A DNA stretch of 64,000 nucleotides from Malania oleifera (GCF_029873635.1 NC_080422.1:60390019-60454018), one strand, 5' to 3'. Counted from the stretch's first letter, positions 1-12,640 are shown. Notes: generated from the letters alone by a model not told the origin. Numbers and translations are program-made.

Positions 1-1151
1 GTATATATATATATATATATATCAGTTTATTATTCAGTTTTTCCAGAATATGAGTTGTATTATTTGTGTGGCCTGAGTAGATATTTTCTTGATACAGAAT
101 TTATGTAGTTTTTTCAGAATATCATGATTTATAGTTTATATATATAGACGAATATATTTACCATATAGATATTCATCAGACAAGTATTACAAGTATTTTA
201 CAAACCAGTATTTTACAGTAATTACATAATGTCATGTTTTCCAAAACCATAACAATCAGACATTACAAATTATTTAGTCAGATATTACAGCCAGACATAG
301 AGTTATAATAGTCAGTACTACAGTTATTTTATTCAGATATTATAGTATTTACAAATCAAATTGATAGTATTGTGGTTATTTTGGAAACATGATGAAAAAG
401 GTAGGGTAATTATAGTTATAGTATACATAGTATCAAATCCTTGATGAATTACTTCCAAAAATTCAGTCAAAAGAGCATGTTATCATTGCTATTTTCATAT
501 CAGAGTGCAACCACATATCTCGAAAGTATGTGGATTCCTGTGTGGAGAGTTTGCAGTCTCCCTAGTACTTTGGGTTAAGGGGGCCAATTTGACAAAGTAG
601 TTACCAGTTTAGTGCCTAGGAGAGGACGTAGTTTGGCCGGGCTGAGGATTGGTAGAGTATAGTTGACTTACTTGGTAAGCCAATAAGGATTAAGTCCTAC
701 CTATGAGCCACACAACCCTATCATGAGGGGTTAAATCATGACATACAATTTTCCAGGGTAAAACCTCAGTTATGTATATGTATACAGATTTACAGAATTT
801 CAGCAAATATAATATGATACTGAAGGTATGAAAAGTAGAAAACTCAGATGATACAGTTATACTTTAAACTATGATAAATGTGAGTTATACTTTATATTGA
901 TTTACCAGCTTATATAGTTTCAGATAATGTCATTATAATATTTATGTAACTCGGTCGCCACACACTAGTTGAACCATATTTTCACTTGTTAAGTGTTATC
1001 TCATCCCAACGATTTAACATTTTTAAAGCGAACCAGCTAGGCGGGCACATTAGGTTCGCAGGTAGAGAGATCTTTTATTTTTCCCTGTTAATAGGGTAAG
1101 TGTATTCAGGGGATTACATTTTTGAGTAGATGATACTGGGATGATGTGTAA

Positions 1152-1190
<39 letters not shown>

Positions 1191-1278
1191 CATGGGTTAG
1201 AAACACTGAATTCTTGTATTGTAAATATGGATGTATGACTTTATGTTTTCCACTGCATAGGTGTGTTGAGTCGTTACA
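1..1278 (+). repeat. Gypsy LTR (plus orientation), cut by the window start
   Basis: Reading plus, this stretch is the reverse complement of the LTR at about 3770-5010 (shared blocks include the CCTGAGTAGATATT region near 73 and the CACTGCATAGGTGTGTT region near 1250). It ends in GTCGTTACA at 1278, directly against the reverse transcriptase of gypsy A read on the minus strand. It is therefore an LTR of the same family inserted in opposite orientation into A. Compared with the A LTR it lacks roughly 100 bp before its last bases. TA runs lie at 1-22 and about 1157-1190. Whether it is a solo LTR or the end of a longer element cannot be seen, because the left end is outside the window. A TSD of CTGCT (1279-1283) would be expected at the left end. 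Confidence 0.7.
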
Positions 1279-2300
1279 CTGCTGGTGCATTAGTCAACCC
1301 AAACAACATCACAAAAAATTCGTAATACCCATATCTGGTTTAGAATTTTGTTTTCGAAATATCCTATGCTCTAACTTTCACCTGATGATAACCAGACTGC
1401 AAGTCAATTTTAGAGTAGACCTAGGTCCCGTGGAGCTGATCAAATAAGTCATCAATCCTACAAAGAGGATATCTATTCTTGATTGTCAATTTGTTTATCT
1501 CCCTATAATCTATACATAACCTCATGGTCCCATCTTTCTTCTTCACAAATAGAACTGGTGCCCCCCAACACGACACACTTGGTCTAATAAATCCTTTATC
1601 TAGCAACTCCTGGAACTGATCTTTCAATTCCTTCAATTTGACTAGAGCAATACGATGTGGTGCTTTAGATATCGGTGCCAACCCTGGTAGTAGATCTACA
1701 GTAAATTCAATCTCTTGATCAGGTGGTAAGCTAGGCAATTCCTTTGGAAAAATATCTGGAAATTCTCTAACTACTGGAATATCAACCTATTTTAGTTCTT
1801 CTTTTGTCAATTCCTTTATGTAGGCAACACACCCTTGGCAACCACCCCGCAGCAGTCTCCTCACCTGAATAGCTTACACTAGTTGTGGCAAGGCATGCAC
1901 ATGTGAACCCACTAATCTATATTCTTTCTCACCTAGGGATCTGAAAAATCACTTCTTTTTTTATGGCAATCTATGTTCGCTTGGTTAGCTGGTAGTACTT
2001 TCTCCTGAATGCTTACTGGAAAGTTCCAAAGTACCTTCCTGCACCTTACCATAGATCCCGTTGGCATAACTATAGACAGCTTAACATCTAATAACTGTGC
2101 CTCTACCCCAGTTACTCTAACTACCCCACTGATCTAAAAAATGGGTGGCACATGTGTTAAACAAAATAATAACTTTATATGATAATAAAACAAGTGTACC
2201 TATGACAAAGTCTCCAACAGTATTGGCGACTCCCAGTATCAATGCATATACCCTCGCCGGTGTCGTGTTCCTCTACTAGCCTCCATAAAGCGCCCTGATG
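1279..2300 (-). pseudogene. pol: Gypsy A pol: protease remnant and reverse transcriptase fragment
   Basis: The best open part (1738-1421) reads as the N-terminal half of a Ty3/gypsy reverse transcriptase. It starts after a [17 protein letters not shown] linker and contains [15 protein letters not shown], a [17 protein letters not shown] block and [17 protein letters not shown]. Reading on to 1280 across stops gives the SKIDLQSGYHQVK strand, which carries the first catalytic Asp, then a FGLTNAPA motif, where the LTR at 1-1278 interrupts it. The YVDD box, RNase H and integrase are absent from this side. From 2300 to 1800 only a very degenerate protease-like region is left. Lineage is inferred from motif wording (Tekay/Del chromoviruses). 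Confidence 0.75.
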
Positions 2301-3282
2301 ACCACCCTGGTTCGATCTGGGAACTGGTGCATAAATCAGCGGTCCCTGACATGATCAAGCCATATGGCCAGACCTCCCACAACGGTAACAGACATTCTCC
2401 TTCAGCCGGTACTCACTTAGATGTCTCCATCCACATCTGGGGCAAGCAGGATAAGGCTGCCCACCCTGAAATCCATTGTGCTCTATCATCTGCCTCTGAC
2501 CCCCACCAGATCTACTCCTTCTCCATGGGCCTCAGCTATAACCCACCTGAAATCTCGAAGGTGCGGCCCTCTTCTTCTAGCTCTGTATCTCAGTCTCTTT
2601 TGGTAAACCGCCTTTGCTATTATGGCCCTATCAACTAGCTCTGAAAAATCATGTATCCTCAGTACTACCACCTATATATAAATATCCTACTTCAGATTGT
2701 TCTCAAACATCCTAGCCTTTTTAGCTTCATTTGGAACAATATAAGGGCAAAAACGTGATAGCTCCATAAATTTCACCATGTACTCCTGGACTGTCATCAA
2801 TCCCTATAACAAGCTCAGAAACTCCTATACTCTAGCCTTTTTTACCGAAGCAGGATAGTATCAATCAAAGAATATGTCCTTGAATCGGACCCAGGTCATC
2901 AGCACTGGAATTTATCTCTACTCCTCTAGTAATCTAGTGGTCATCCACCATCTCTCGGCCTCTTCTGTCATCTTATACATGGCATAGAGTACCCTCTGCT
3001 CATTAGTGTAGTGAAGCACCATCAAAATCTTCTCTATCTCCCGCATCTAGTTCTCCGCAACTGTAAGATCAGCCGCTCCTAAAAATCCTGATAGGTTCAT
3101 TTTCGTAAATTTTTCCATCGTACACCCCTAAGCTATAGATGGACTTCCCTGCTCCCTGGAGCTTCGGGCAGTCTCAGCCATAACCTACTAAGCCACACTG
3201 CATCTAAATCCCCGCTTCCTGCACCAGAAGGCCCTGCTCCGTCATTGCCACTAGCGTGAGCGCCACTACCTCCTAGGTCCAT
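2190..3282 (-). pseudogene. gag: Gypsy A gag with CCHC zinc knuckle
   Basis: The likely start is the ATG at 3282 (minus), reading MDLGGSGAHASGN. Across several frames the known order of chromovirus gag can be followed: an AAERWW-type helix region near 2950, a block equivalent to FMELSRFCPYIVPNEAKKA near 2730-2780, and an open stretch 2671-2486 beginning MVVLRIHDFSELVDRA. Near 2397-2345 lies the zinc knuckle CYRCGRSGHMA, in which a TGA stop stands between the His and the last Cys. The many stops rule out a working Gag. Confidence 0.7.
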
Positions 3283-3624
3283 CCTGCAATATTACCAAAT
3301 TATTCTAAGAATTCAAATCTTACAAGACTATACTAACTAAAATACCCCTTACCTCTTATGACTAATTTAGGGTCTAGCCCTACCATATGGAAATAGAAAT
3401 CATTGATTATTTACTATGGTTTTCCTAGAATCGTCACCCGAAGAAAATCACAAAAACCACCCCAAAAATCTACCTCCAAACCGTAGAATAGAACCCTAAT
3501 TTGTCATCCTAATTCCCCAACATTAATTCCCTAATACTTTGTTCTATCTTTCTCCAAACTCTATTCCTATATTCTGGTATTGTTTTCTACTATACTCTAG
3601 AGTCTACAGAACCTATCAACCTAG

Positions 3625-3636
3625 GCTCTGATACCA
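3625..3636 (-). other. Primer-binding site of gypsy A (tRNA-iMet type)
   Basis: The minus strand reads TGGTATCAGAGCC, the classic complement of the 3' end of plant initiator tRNA-Met. It starts 3 nt after the LTR end at 3640. This fixes the orientation of element A and the inner border of its 5' LTR. Confidence 0.85.
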
Positions 3637-3639
3637 AAC

Positions 3640-6600
3640 TATAACGACCCAAAAATTACATCATTTTTTTTTCATATAAAATATAAATTATTCTGGTACC
3701 TCTGTATTACCTACTATAACATCTTAGGCCCAGATGACACTGAGGTATCCCTGTATAAAAACCAACACACCTATGGAGCGGAAAACATAAAGTTATACAT
3801 CTATATTTACAATACCAAAATTTAGTGTTGCCAAACTATATATATGTATATATAATTATACATCACCCCAATATCATCTACTAAAAAATGTAATCCCCTG
3901 AACACACCCTATAAGTAAAGCAAAATAAAAGATCTCTCTATCTGCAATCCTGATCTTCTTGCCTAGCTAGTTCACCTGAAAAATGTTAAATCGCTGGGAT
4001 AAGACAATGCTCAGTAAGTGGAAATATGCTATTACTAGTGTGTGACGACCGAGTTGCATAAATATTATAATAACAATATTTGAAACTGTATAAACTGGTA
4101 AATCAATATATGGTATAACTCACATTTATCATAGTTTAAAGTATAACTATAACATCTGAGTTTTCTACTTTTCATACTTCTAGTATCATACTATATTTGT
4201 TGAAATTCTATAAACCTGTATACATATACATAACTGAGATTTTATCCTGGAAAATTGTAGGTCATGATTTAACCCCTCATGATAGGGTTGTGCGGCCTGT
4301 AGGAAGGACTTAATCCTGGTTGACTTACAATGTAAGTCAACTGTACTCTAATCCTCAACCCAGCCAAACTGCGTCCCCTCCTAGGCATGGAACTGGTAAC
4401 TACCTCATCAAACTGGCCTCCTCAACCCAGAGTACTGGGGAGATTGCGAACTCTCCATACGCACGTTTGACGGAATCCACATACTATCTGAGATATATGG
4501 TTGCACTTCGATCTGAAAATAGCAATGGTACCATGCTCTGCCAAATGAACATAACTTGATTCATCAGGGTCTGATACTGTATGTACTATTTCTATAATTA
4601 TCTTACTTTTTTCATCATGTTTCCAAAATAACCATAACACTATAAATCTGAACTGAAAATACTGTAAAATTTGAATAAAATAAATGTAGTATTTGACTAT
4701 TATACGTGTATATCTGACTGAATAATCTGTAATGCCTGAGTGTTATGGTTTTGAAAAGCATGACATTCTGTAATTATTGTAAAATACTGGTTTGTAAAAT
4801 ATCTGTAATATTTTTCTGATAAAAATTTATCTGGTAAATATCTGTCTAGTAAATATATCTGTCTATATATATATACACTATAAATCATGATATTCTGAAA
4901 AACTATATAAATTCTGTATCAGACAAATATCTACTCAGGCCACACAAATAATACAACTCATATTTTGGAAAAACTAAATAATAAACTGATATATACATAA
5001 TTTTTAGGTAAACTTTCTATAATTATTAGCATAGCATATTTCCCTTACCTAATTGGCTAGGAGGCTCGCCTCCAACTTAATCCTCACGCTCACAGTGTAC
5101 TATCCCCAAAATCCTAAAATAATACACATATGCATATTTCCAACAAATCAACTATATTTCCCGGAGCCTACATGAAATTAGGAATAGCTTCCCAAGATGG
5201 GGGTTAATTGGGTTTTTTAAAAATTTTATTCCCTTTTTAATAATTACTTGTATTAGTATGACAACAAGAAAGTAAAGTAATTAACTAATAAACACACAAC
5301 AAGATATTGATATTTAAATAAACAATCCTACCAATTCAAGTAAACAATTTAAGCAAACATGCAAGAATTTTAGAATATTTATCAGCTGTCCTGTAGAAGT
5401 TTGCAACCTTATTTGAATGAAATCTTTGTTTGCACTTCTCTTAATCAAGATTTCCGCAAATTAACCAATGTAATCCCTTTTGGGTTTCCGTAAACAATTA
5501 GTCAAAACATACTTTCTAAATATCAAGGATCTTCCTTTGATTTTAATTTCAAGCCCTGCAATTTGCACTTTAGTACACACAAAAATAGATTGTACAAAAA
5601 GTAATAAGTAAAGAAGAAAGAAAGGCACAAAGATTTTACGAGGTTTGGCTTCAACATAGCCTACGTTCTCGCTCTTGGCAAAATACTGAAGGGTTCCACT
5701 ATAGCAGTTCCTTTACCGGGTGGAACAACACCAATTATAATCACTCCTTTATTAAGTCTAGAGCCCGCCTTCTCCAAACAATATACCCTCGTTTGGTCAA
5801 CGATCCAACAACCTGGAATTGTCCAAAATCTACAAGAGAAACAATAAGAAGACGTGTGCAAAGAACGCTGACACAAAGAGCAAGTTAGTACAATTCAAAA
5901 CTATGTACTTCAAAAGATAAATATCGAGAATGAAATACACTTTTGAAGCTTAGGAATGGATTTCACCAACCTCCCTTTTCTCCAAATGAGGAATCAGCAG
6001 TATAACTTCAAGGATTGATAAACAACAACCTCAGAATCACAGCACTTCCAGTTTGCAAGAGATGAACAAAATGAGGCTTTGAGAGCAAGAGAACTTATAA
6101 ACAATCTTCAAAACTTGGTATATTTTGCATTAGAAAACCATGTATTTATAGGCAATCAGACTTGTTTCCTTGTTGCTAAAGTTTCATTGGAATGTTTCCA
6201 AAGTTTTTAAGAAGTTTGGAGCCCAAGCAACGGATATTTAAAAATTAAAATTTTTAAAATTTCTACTCGTTAACAATGTTCAGATGGCTGAACACTCGAG
6301 TTCAGTCATCTGAAGTTCCTGAGCTATTTAAAAAAAATGAACTAGACACATGGTTAGACGACCGAAGAGTTGGGTTTAGACGACCAAGGTCCAAGTTCAG
6401 TCATCTGAACTGCTACTACCAGTTTCTGTTTCTCACCAGAAAATCTTCAGACGTCTGTGCTTATTCTTCAGATGTCTGAAGTAATTCTTCAGTCATCTGA
6501 AGTTGTTACTTTAGGCATCTGATCAGAACTTCAGTCATCTGAATAGATTACTTTCTGAACTTTCTTATTACAATAATAGAAAATGGTTTGCTCTCTTTCT

Positions 6601-7712
6601 TTTATTCTTTATAAAACTTATTCTGGGATTTTTAAATAGGTCTGTAAGTCCATATGATCCCTTAAAGAGCTTCAAAATATATTTCAATAGATATTTAAAT
6701 TTTGAAATACTCACATTGGATTTCCTAAAATTGTATAAGCTGATCTTGAGATCATCTTCATTCTTTTTGCTTTTGAAGTCCCTTGGATGTTTGCTTGAGC
6801 TAGCTTTTTCTTCCAATGCTTTGATCAGTAATGAACTATTTAAGCTTCTCTTAGGATCACTTGATAGTTTATTTATCTTGATGGTCCATACTTGATCCTT
6901 TTTTTCCTGAAACATCAAAACTTAAACATTCCAAGTTAAAATGTCCTTTGTTTGTTATCACAAAAACTGATTGACAAGCCTAGTCAGGCCAACACTACAT
7001 ACTCATAAATTTCTGAATTATAATTTACCTGAGCTTCTAAAAATACTCATTGAGGTCCCCAACCCATATCTGCAAGGTCCCGAAACACCCTATTCCTAAA
7101 AATATAATACTCAAATTTTATTTTACGAAACTCCAGTATATTCCCATATAACTTAAAATCTAAACTCAAATAAGCCTAATACAACTGAAAATATTCAATT
7201 ATTCTACTTACCCAAACTTTGGGATGGTGCCCAAATTGGCCTAACCAACGATCTACTCCAGCAGACTTGAAAAGATTCTTCCCAGGAGTAGCAAGGCGGC
7301 TTCCAAGTGTCGAACCGGCGAAAAACGAAGCTGATATCTTAGAGAGAAGGGGAGAGGGTCGATTTTTAGAGAGAGAGAATTTCCTACGCAATTTCTTGCT
7401 GAAAAAACTGATTTAGGCTTACTTATAAACCTAGATTCGTCGACGAGACACGTCACCTCGTTGATGAGTCCATAAAGGGAGTTCGTCATTGAACACGAAT
7501 CTCTCGTCAATGAACTTTAGGCTATAAAAAACCCTCTCTTAGTAAATATCATCGACGAGACACGTGTCCACGTCGACAATCCCTAGAAGAATACTCATCA
7601 ACGAAATCCCTGTATTCGTCGACGAGACCCTATGAGTCTTTTTTGGAATTTTCCTTTCCTTCCTTTTTTTTTCTTTTATTATTTAATTACTATAGTTCTT
7701 CGGGTCTTTACA
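3640..7712 (-). repeat. 5' LTR of gypsy A, split by a solo LTR
   Basis: The LTR occupies 3640-5172 and 6995/7000-7712; the gap is the solo LTR 5173-6994. The outer end on the minus strand is TGTAAAGACCC, related to the TGTAGAGACCC end of gypsy B. The inner end TCGTTATA is followed by the PBS. It contains the GCAACCATATATCTC and CTCATGATAGGGTTGTGCGGCC blocks that recur in related LTRs at 29400-29520, 37500-37560 and 52540-52830. Small open frames here (for example 4320-4559 and 7176-7416) have no recognisable protein and are taken as chance. Confidence 0.75.
5173..6994 (-). mobile_element. Solo LTR of a SIRE-like copia, TSD CTACA
   Basis: 1822 bp, starting TGAAATTAGGAATAGC and ending AGTCAGGCCAACA on the plus strand, flanked by CTACA at 5168-5172 and 6995-6999. 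By comparison with element E it lies in minus orientation. It shows the block shared by this LTR group (GAGGTTTGGCTTC near 5640, with GCCTACGTTCTCGC) and a G-rich/GAATTGGG-like tract near its inner end. U3 (about 6278-6545) carries at least seven short inverted repeats such as CTTCAGATGTCTGAAG. No internal region is present, as expected after LTR-LTR recombination. Confidence 0.85.
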
Positions 7713-7899
7713 GAATCTCTCTATCCAAGGATCAGTATCCTAAAACAATGATTGGGGTAGAGAACATGAAGGCAGTTCTTTATACATTAGCAGTAGGAAG
7801 CCTCTTGTATGCTATGCTTTGCACTAGACCTGACATCCATTTTGCCATAGGCATGGTCAGCAGATATTAGCCTAACCTAGGGCAGGAACACTGGACTGT
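7713..7899 (+). pseudogene. pol: Copia C reverse transcriptase C-terminus, island 1
   Basis: This island reads LSKDQYPKTMIGVENMKAV, then VGSLLYAMLCTRPDIHFAIG, one stop, then QEHWTV: the conserved end of Ty1/copia RT just before RNase H. The frame is broken off on the left by gypsy A and on the right by the CACTA element at 7900. It continues in frame at 24266 (VKHIIKYMKRTRDYMLVY). One in-frame stop (7868-7870) shows this copy is dead apart from the insertions. Confidence 0.85.
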
Positions 7900-7911
7900 C
7901 ACTACAAAAAA
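7900..7911 (+). repeat. CACTA terminal inverted repeat, left
   Basis: CACTACAAAAAA, a perfect inverse of 24253-24264. Plant CACTA transposases recognise this short terminal repeat. Confidence 0.93.
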
Positions 7912-7914
7912 ATA

Positions 7915-9006
7915 AGCTTTTAGTGACGAAAGTATTAGTGACAGTTTTAAAACCATCACTAATAGTGTTGTATTAGTGATAGTTTTAGCAGCCGTCACTA
8001 ATACAAGACTATTAGTGACGGTTTAGAACCGTCACTAAAAGCTGCGCGATAAATAATTTTCACGTGAAAATTTTTCCGAGAAAATATTAGTGACAATTAT
8101 ATGGTATTAATGACGGACTAAATTCGTCACTAAAAATCACTTATTAGTGACAATTAACAAACCGTCACTACTAATAGTTATGAATATATAAAAAAAAATT
8201 TAGTTAAGGGTATTAGTAATGAATTGGGATATCTGTCACTAATAATGGTGTATTATGACGGTTTTGAAACCATCACTAGTAATGTTTTTATTTAAAAAAA
8301 ATATTAAAAAAATTAAGTTAAGGGTAAGTGATGGATTGGGAGAACCGTCACTGCAAGTTTTTTATTTAAAAAATGTAAAATAAATTTTCTTAAGGGTATT
8401 AGTGATGGTTTGGGAGAACCGTCACTACTAATAGGGTATTAGTGATGGATTTGACAACAGTCACTACTAAAAAAATTTAAGTTCAGAGTATTTGTGACGA
8501 ATTTGAAGATTCGTCACTATTTGATCCTTATTAGTAACGGGTCGACAACCATCACTAATACTACATGTTTTAAAAAAATTAAAAATTTTAAGTTTAGAGT
8601 ATTAGTGGCGAATTTATGAATTAATCACTATTTGTCCCTTATTAGTGACGGATTTGGGAACCGTCACTAATAATTCCTTTTTTAAAACAAATAAAAAAAA
8701 TTCCAATTCAAAGTATTAGTGATGTTGTATATTCGTCACTAATAAGGGACTAATAGTGACGAATTTTTAGATTCGTCACTAATACGTCCTTTTTTAAACA
8801 AAATTATAAAAAAAATATAAGTTCCAAATATTAGTGACAAATTTATAAAATCATCACCATTGGGGTCTTATTAGTGACAAATTTCTATATTCGTCACTAC
8901 TAGGCTATTATTAGTGATGAATTTTGGACCGTCACCAGTGCTTTGTTATTTACAAAAAAAAATAGACGTAGAGTAGTAGCGACGGTTTTGAAACCATCAC
9001 TAATGC
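7915..9006. repeat. Left subterminal repeat cluster of the CACTA element
   Basis: About 1.1 kb of alternating direct and inverted copies of TTAGTGACGGTTT / AAACCGTCACTAATA and the variant TTAGTGACGAATTT / AAATTCGTCACTA, separated by AT-rich spacers. In characterised CACTA elements such arrays bind the TNPA-type protein and bring the ends together. No reading frame here looks real. Confidence 0.85.
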
Positions 9007-9039
9007 CCAAAAACCCTTATTGCTTTCCGCAGAATATTT

Positions 9040-9610
9040 TCCCACACTGCTTTCCCCTCCTTCATCTCCAGCTGGCCTCTTCCCCTTCCCCTCCGCCTGC
9101 TCCTGCGAACCTCTCTAGCTCCCAGTCGATCGATCTCCCGCTGCTGCCAGCCACAAGCCACCGCTCCAACTCCTCCTCTTCCCCTCCTGCTCCAGCGATC
9201 CTCTCTCCCAGTCTCCTCCTGCTCTCGATCGGCCGCAAGCCACTGCTCCAGCTCCTCCCCCTCCTCTTCCCCTCATCCTGCTCTGGCGACCCTCTCTCCC
9301 ATTCTCCCACTGCTCTCGGCCGCAAGCAACCACTCCAGCTCCTCCTCTTCCCCTCCTGCTTCGGTGATCCTCTCTCCTAGCGTCCCCTCTCCTTGCTCTC
9401 GGCCGTAAACCACTGCCTGTGAGTCGCTGTGGATGTCGCTCGCTCCCTTCTACCGCAAACGACCGTATGCGAGTCGCCAAAGGTCATCACCCGATTCCCC
9501 TCCATCATAAGTTGTTGCCCGACTCCCTTCCGCCGTGAACCAGTGCCTGTGAGCTGCAAGCCACCACTAGCAAGTTGTTGGAGTCCGTTGCTCTTCTCTG
9601 TAAGCTTCCC
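9040..9610 (+). promoter_or_regulatory. GC-rich leader with degenerate minisatellite inside the CACTA
   Basis: The base composition changes sharply at about 9040. About 570 bp of C/T-rich, GC-rich sequence contains three to four degenerate copies of an 80-95 bp unit (CTCGGCCGCAAGCCACTG, CAGCTCCTCCTCTTCC and CGACCCTCTCTCCCA elements, at about 9145, 9225, 9315 and 9395). Open frames across it (8943-9380 plus and several minus) only give Ser/Pro/Leu- or Arg/Gly-rich low-complexity text and are not credible genes. Its place just inside the subterminal repeats and upstream of the transposase matches the GC-rich downstream control region next to the Spm promoter. The analogy is inference. Confidence 0.55.
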
Positions 9611-9659
9611 TTTCTTTGTATCTGTGCATTTGTCAATTTTTGGATTTTTATCAATTTTT

Positions 9660-10143
9660 GGAGTTTATATCATGAAATGAATTTATTTCATTCAATTAGA
9701 TATGATGTTCATAAAAAATTCAACTAAAAGGCATATTATAAGAATGTATAATAATGTTATATTGTGGGACATTAATGTTTAGTTGACCACTACTGAAATA
9801 TATAAAAGAGTAACTATCACAATATACATATATATATATATATATATATATTGTCTTCTGAAGGACATTACCTTTGGAACAATATATATTATTTTTGTAA
9901 CAAGTGAAACCAAAGAGATTTATTAATATATATTATTGATTAGTAATGCATATAAGCATGAATGTGCCTACTGATGACTACAACGTTTTACCTGCCCTAG
10001 CAATCTAGCTACTATAAATATCCTTCATCATGCCATTTAAACTACCTCCACACATATATGATTCGCATATATATATTTCTTAAACTATTTCACACCATAA
10101 GACTTGTGAGAAAAATCAAATATGAATGCTTTAATGGTTTATA

Positions 10144-10215
<72 letters not shown>

Positions 10216-12400
10216 CCTAAGTGGAATTTTAAGATGTTGACTATATATGTGAGGGTGGTGAAGACCCTAGGCGAGGACACTAGTAATTGGGAATCTTTTC
10301 TTTTTTCTTTTTATTTTTATTTTTATTTTTTTTATTGACATTCTCCACTTCTATATATTTATGGTAGAATATCTTAATTTTTTCGAGAGGACTAGTGTGG
10401 TCCTCCCATCAGACCACACTATTTTACATATATATATGATAGAGTTGATAGATAATACAATTTGAAACAAGAATGGAACAATTTGCACCACACTATTAAT
10501 TTGTACTCTTTTTCATTGTCAAATGCTCTCTTGAGGCTTTAATATGTTACTCAAAAGTTAACCTATGGGCAAATTATTTTATATGAGCATTTTTCAAATT
10601 TGTACGCCACCAAAACAAAATATTTTCTTTTTCTTTTTGAACTTTTATATACAAATATTGAAAAACTTGAAAAGAAAATGACATTTTGCAATCATTTGAA
10701 CAATGAAATGAAAAATATTTTCCACAATTGAATAGACAGTTAATTCTAACCATTAAAATTCTAACAATAAATTGGTATAATTATTCACCTAAGCTTTGAC
10801 AATGCCCTCTCATTTTTCTATCATCTAAAATAGCTCACAAATTAAGTCTATCAAATTAAGTCTAATTTACCTAAATTGTCTTTGCATTTCTATTTCCCTT
10901 ATTTGTTCCATTCTCCATTTCGCTTTCCTTCTCTGCACTTATAGTATTGATGATAGGTCATGAAAATTTTTGGGATTAAATTCATCAATATAGTATTAAA
11001 AACATATTTATCTATATACTAAATGATCGTATGAGGATTATTATGATTATCAAGAAAGAAAAAAAAAATCAATCCTAATGTGTTTTTGGTAACAATATGT
11101 AGGCCATGTTAGAATCAAATCAAGTAATCTCAAATTCACAAGTTGATGTTGATAAGCTTGTTTTACAATTTGAGTATGCTTATCACACCTACTTGGTACT
11201 AATACAATATATTTTCATAGCATACGCATTAGAAAGGTGTATTCTAGTTTAGATACTTATGTAGGGCAAGTAGTATTTTGATAAATACTATTGACAAGGC
11301 AATATGATACTTCTCAATACTTAATTTTTAAAGTATTCTTAGCCATTGGATTGTGAATTAAGCATTCAAAATCTAGAAAGACTTGAGTATGTCCTATTTG
11401 TCTTATAGGGTTACTTGTTAGAGAGTACAGTAAGCACAATCACATTAAGGATATATAAATTTAGTTACATTGCCTACCAATTAGATATTCTCTTTAATAG
11501 TTATATGAGCAATCATTAAACTTTAGTATTCATTTTTTTTTTGGGGTATTTAAGCTTCGCACACATTTCGATTATATGATCAATGTGTTATTTGAGATTG
11601 CCCTTCCAATGAAATTGTTGTATTTTGCTTCAAGGTGATGGAATAATGCTATTTTATTGTGTTTAGTTCTATTGCTTGTGAAATTTTGCTATTTCTCTAT
11701 TTATATTTATATTTCTTGTGCAATTCTACAAGTTTTTAGTATTTTGGCATTTCACTTTGGTGCGATATTCCCTTTTTGGATTTAGTAAAAATGAAAGCTA
11801 TTCTCCATTCTAACTATTTTATATCGAAAATCCTTAAAAAAGGAAACGAGTTTACACCACTTTGAAAAAAATGTCATTTTAAGTCATCTATTGCATTAGA
11901 TAAAATTAATCGTCCTTACACATATTATTAAAAAAAAAAATGCGTACATGCAATGCATAAGATAAGTCTTATATTCCTCAAAACCAAAGCCTGAAATCAT
12001 AGCCCCTAGCCTGTTTTTATTTTTTTATTTTTGGTTTCAACTTCATGTATTCATTGAAGCTTAGACCTGTCCAAGAACAATTACTATACATTCATTCATA
12101 ATCGTACATGTGAGACAAATCAATTGTTACATTTCAATTGATTATTAGTCATACTATATATGTTGACTAATAAAAACTTGCACATGTTAATTATTTGTTT
12201 CACTTACGATTAGTAATGTTTGTATTTCAACCATTCTTGGATTGTCCAATGTGGACAGTTTAGGAAGTTGTATTTACATTATTGTCATCGTTCACGCTTT
12301 GTCAATTGTCATTATATATTTCGAGTGCATCTCTACTTGTGTTCTCTGGGTGTATAGTGGGGTGTTGTGACAATTTGTGAGTAATGGAAAACTAGAAAAT
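9660..12400. other. Non-coding interior of the CACTA element
   Basis: AT-rich sequence without a credible reading frame. It holds a TA run (about 9824-9851) and a compound TG/GA microsatellite (10146-10212). It probably represents promoter, untranslated leader and intron sequence of the transposase gene, but no splice sites can be assigned with confidence. Confidence 0.5.
10146..10212 (+). repeat. Compound microsatellite (TG)n(GA)n
   Basis: About 14 TG units followed by about 19 GA units with only the junction imperfect, which makes it a likely length-polymorphic locus. Confidence 0.95.
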
Positions 12401-12640
12401 ATTTCACTTCCCCCATCTCGTGTACTTGGAGAGCCATGGGGAGATGCTGCCAAAATTTATAACGACTACGACGAAGGAATTTGAGCGATTGATCGCAATG
12501 TAAGTGCAACATTCCTGAATGGGATAGGATTCGTACCCTTTAGAGTATGATGGTTGATTATAGGATTCATGATGCATGCATGATAAACATTATGAGAATA
12601 TAATGAACACCATTTACTTGAACATATTATAGGGTAATTA

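Larger units (their letters stand above)
1279..7712 (-). mobile_element. Ty3/gypsy element A (chromovirus, Tekay-like), 5' part
   Basis: On the minus strand the order is 5' LTR (7712 to 3640), a PBS complementary to initiator tRNA-Met (3636-3625), gag (3282 to about 2190), a degenerate protease zone and reverse transcriptase (to 1279). The RT is cut at the NAPAV motif by the opposite-facing LTR at 1-1278. Minus-strand LTR ends read TGTAAAGACCC at 7712 and TCGTTATA at 3640. The element sits inside copia C: the plus sequence from 7713 is copia RT, so GAATC (7713-7717) should be one TSD copy. Many stops and frameshifts make it dead. Confidence 0.8.

Noticed and set aside
2327-2638. Plus-strand proteins at 2327-2638
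   Set aside because: They are antisense to the gypsy A gag and zinc knuckle, which explain the open frame.
7915-9006. CRISPR-like array or satellite from regularly spaced GTGACG words
   Set aside because: Spacers are irregular and AT-rich, units are inverted as well as direct, and they lie next to a CACTA terminus: subterminal repeats.
8943-9480. Protein-coding gene in the GC-rich stretch
   Set aside because: Frames are open on both strands because of composition; the peptides are low-complexity and follow an 80-95 bp minisatellite.
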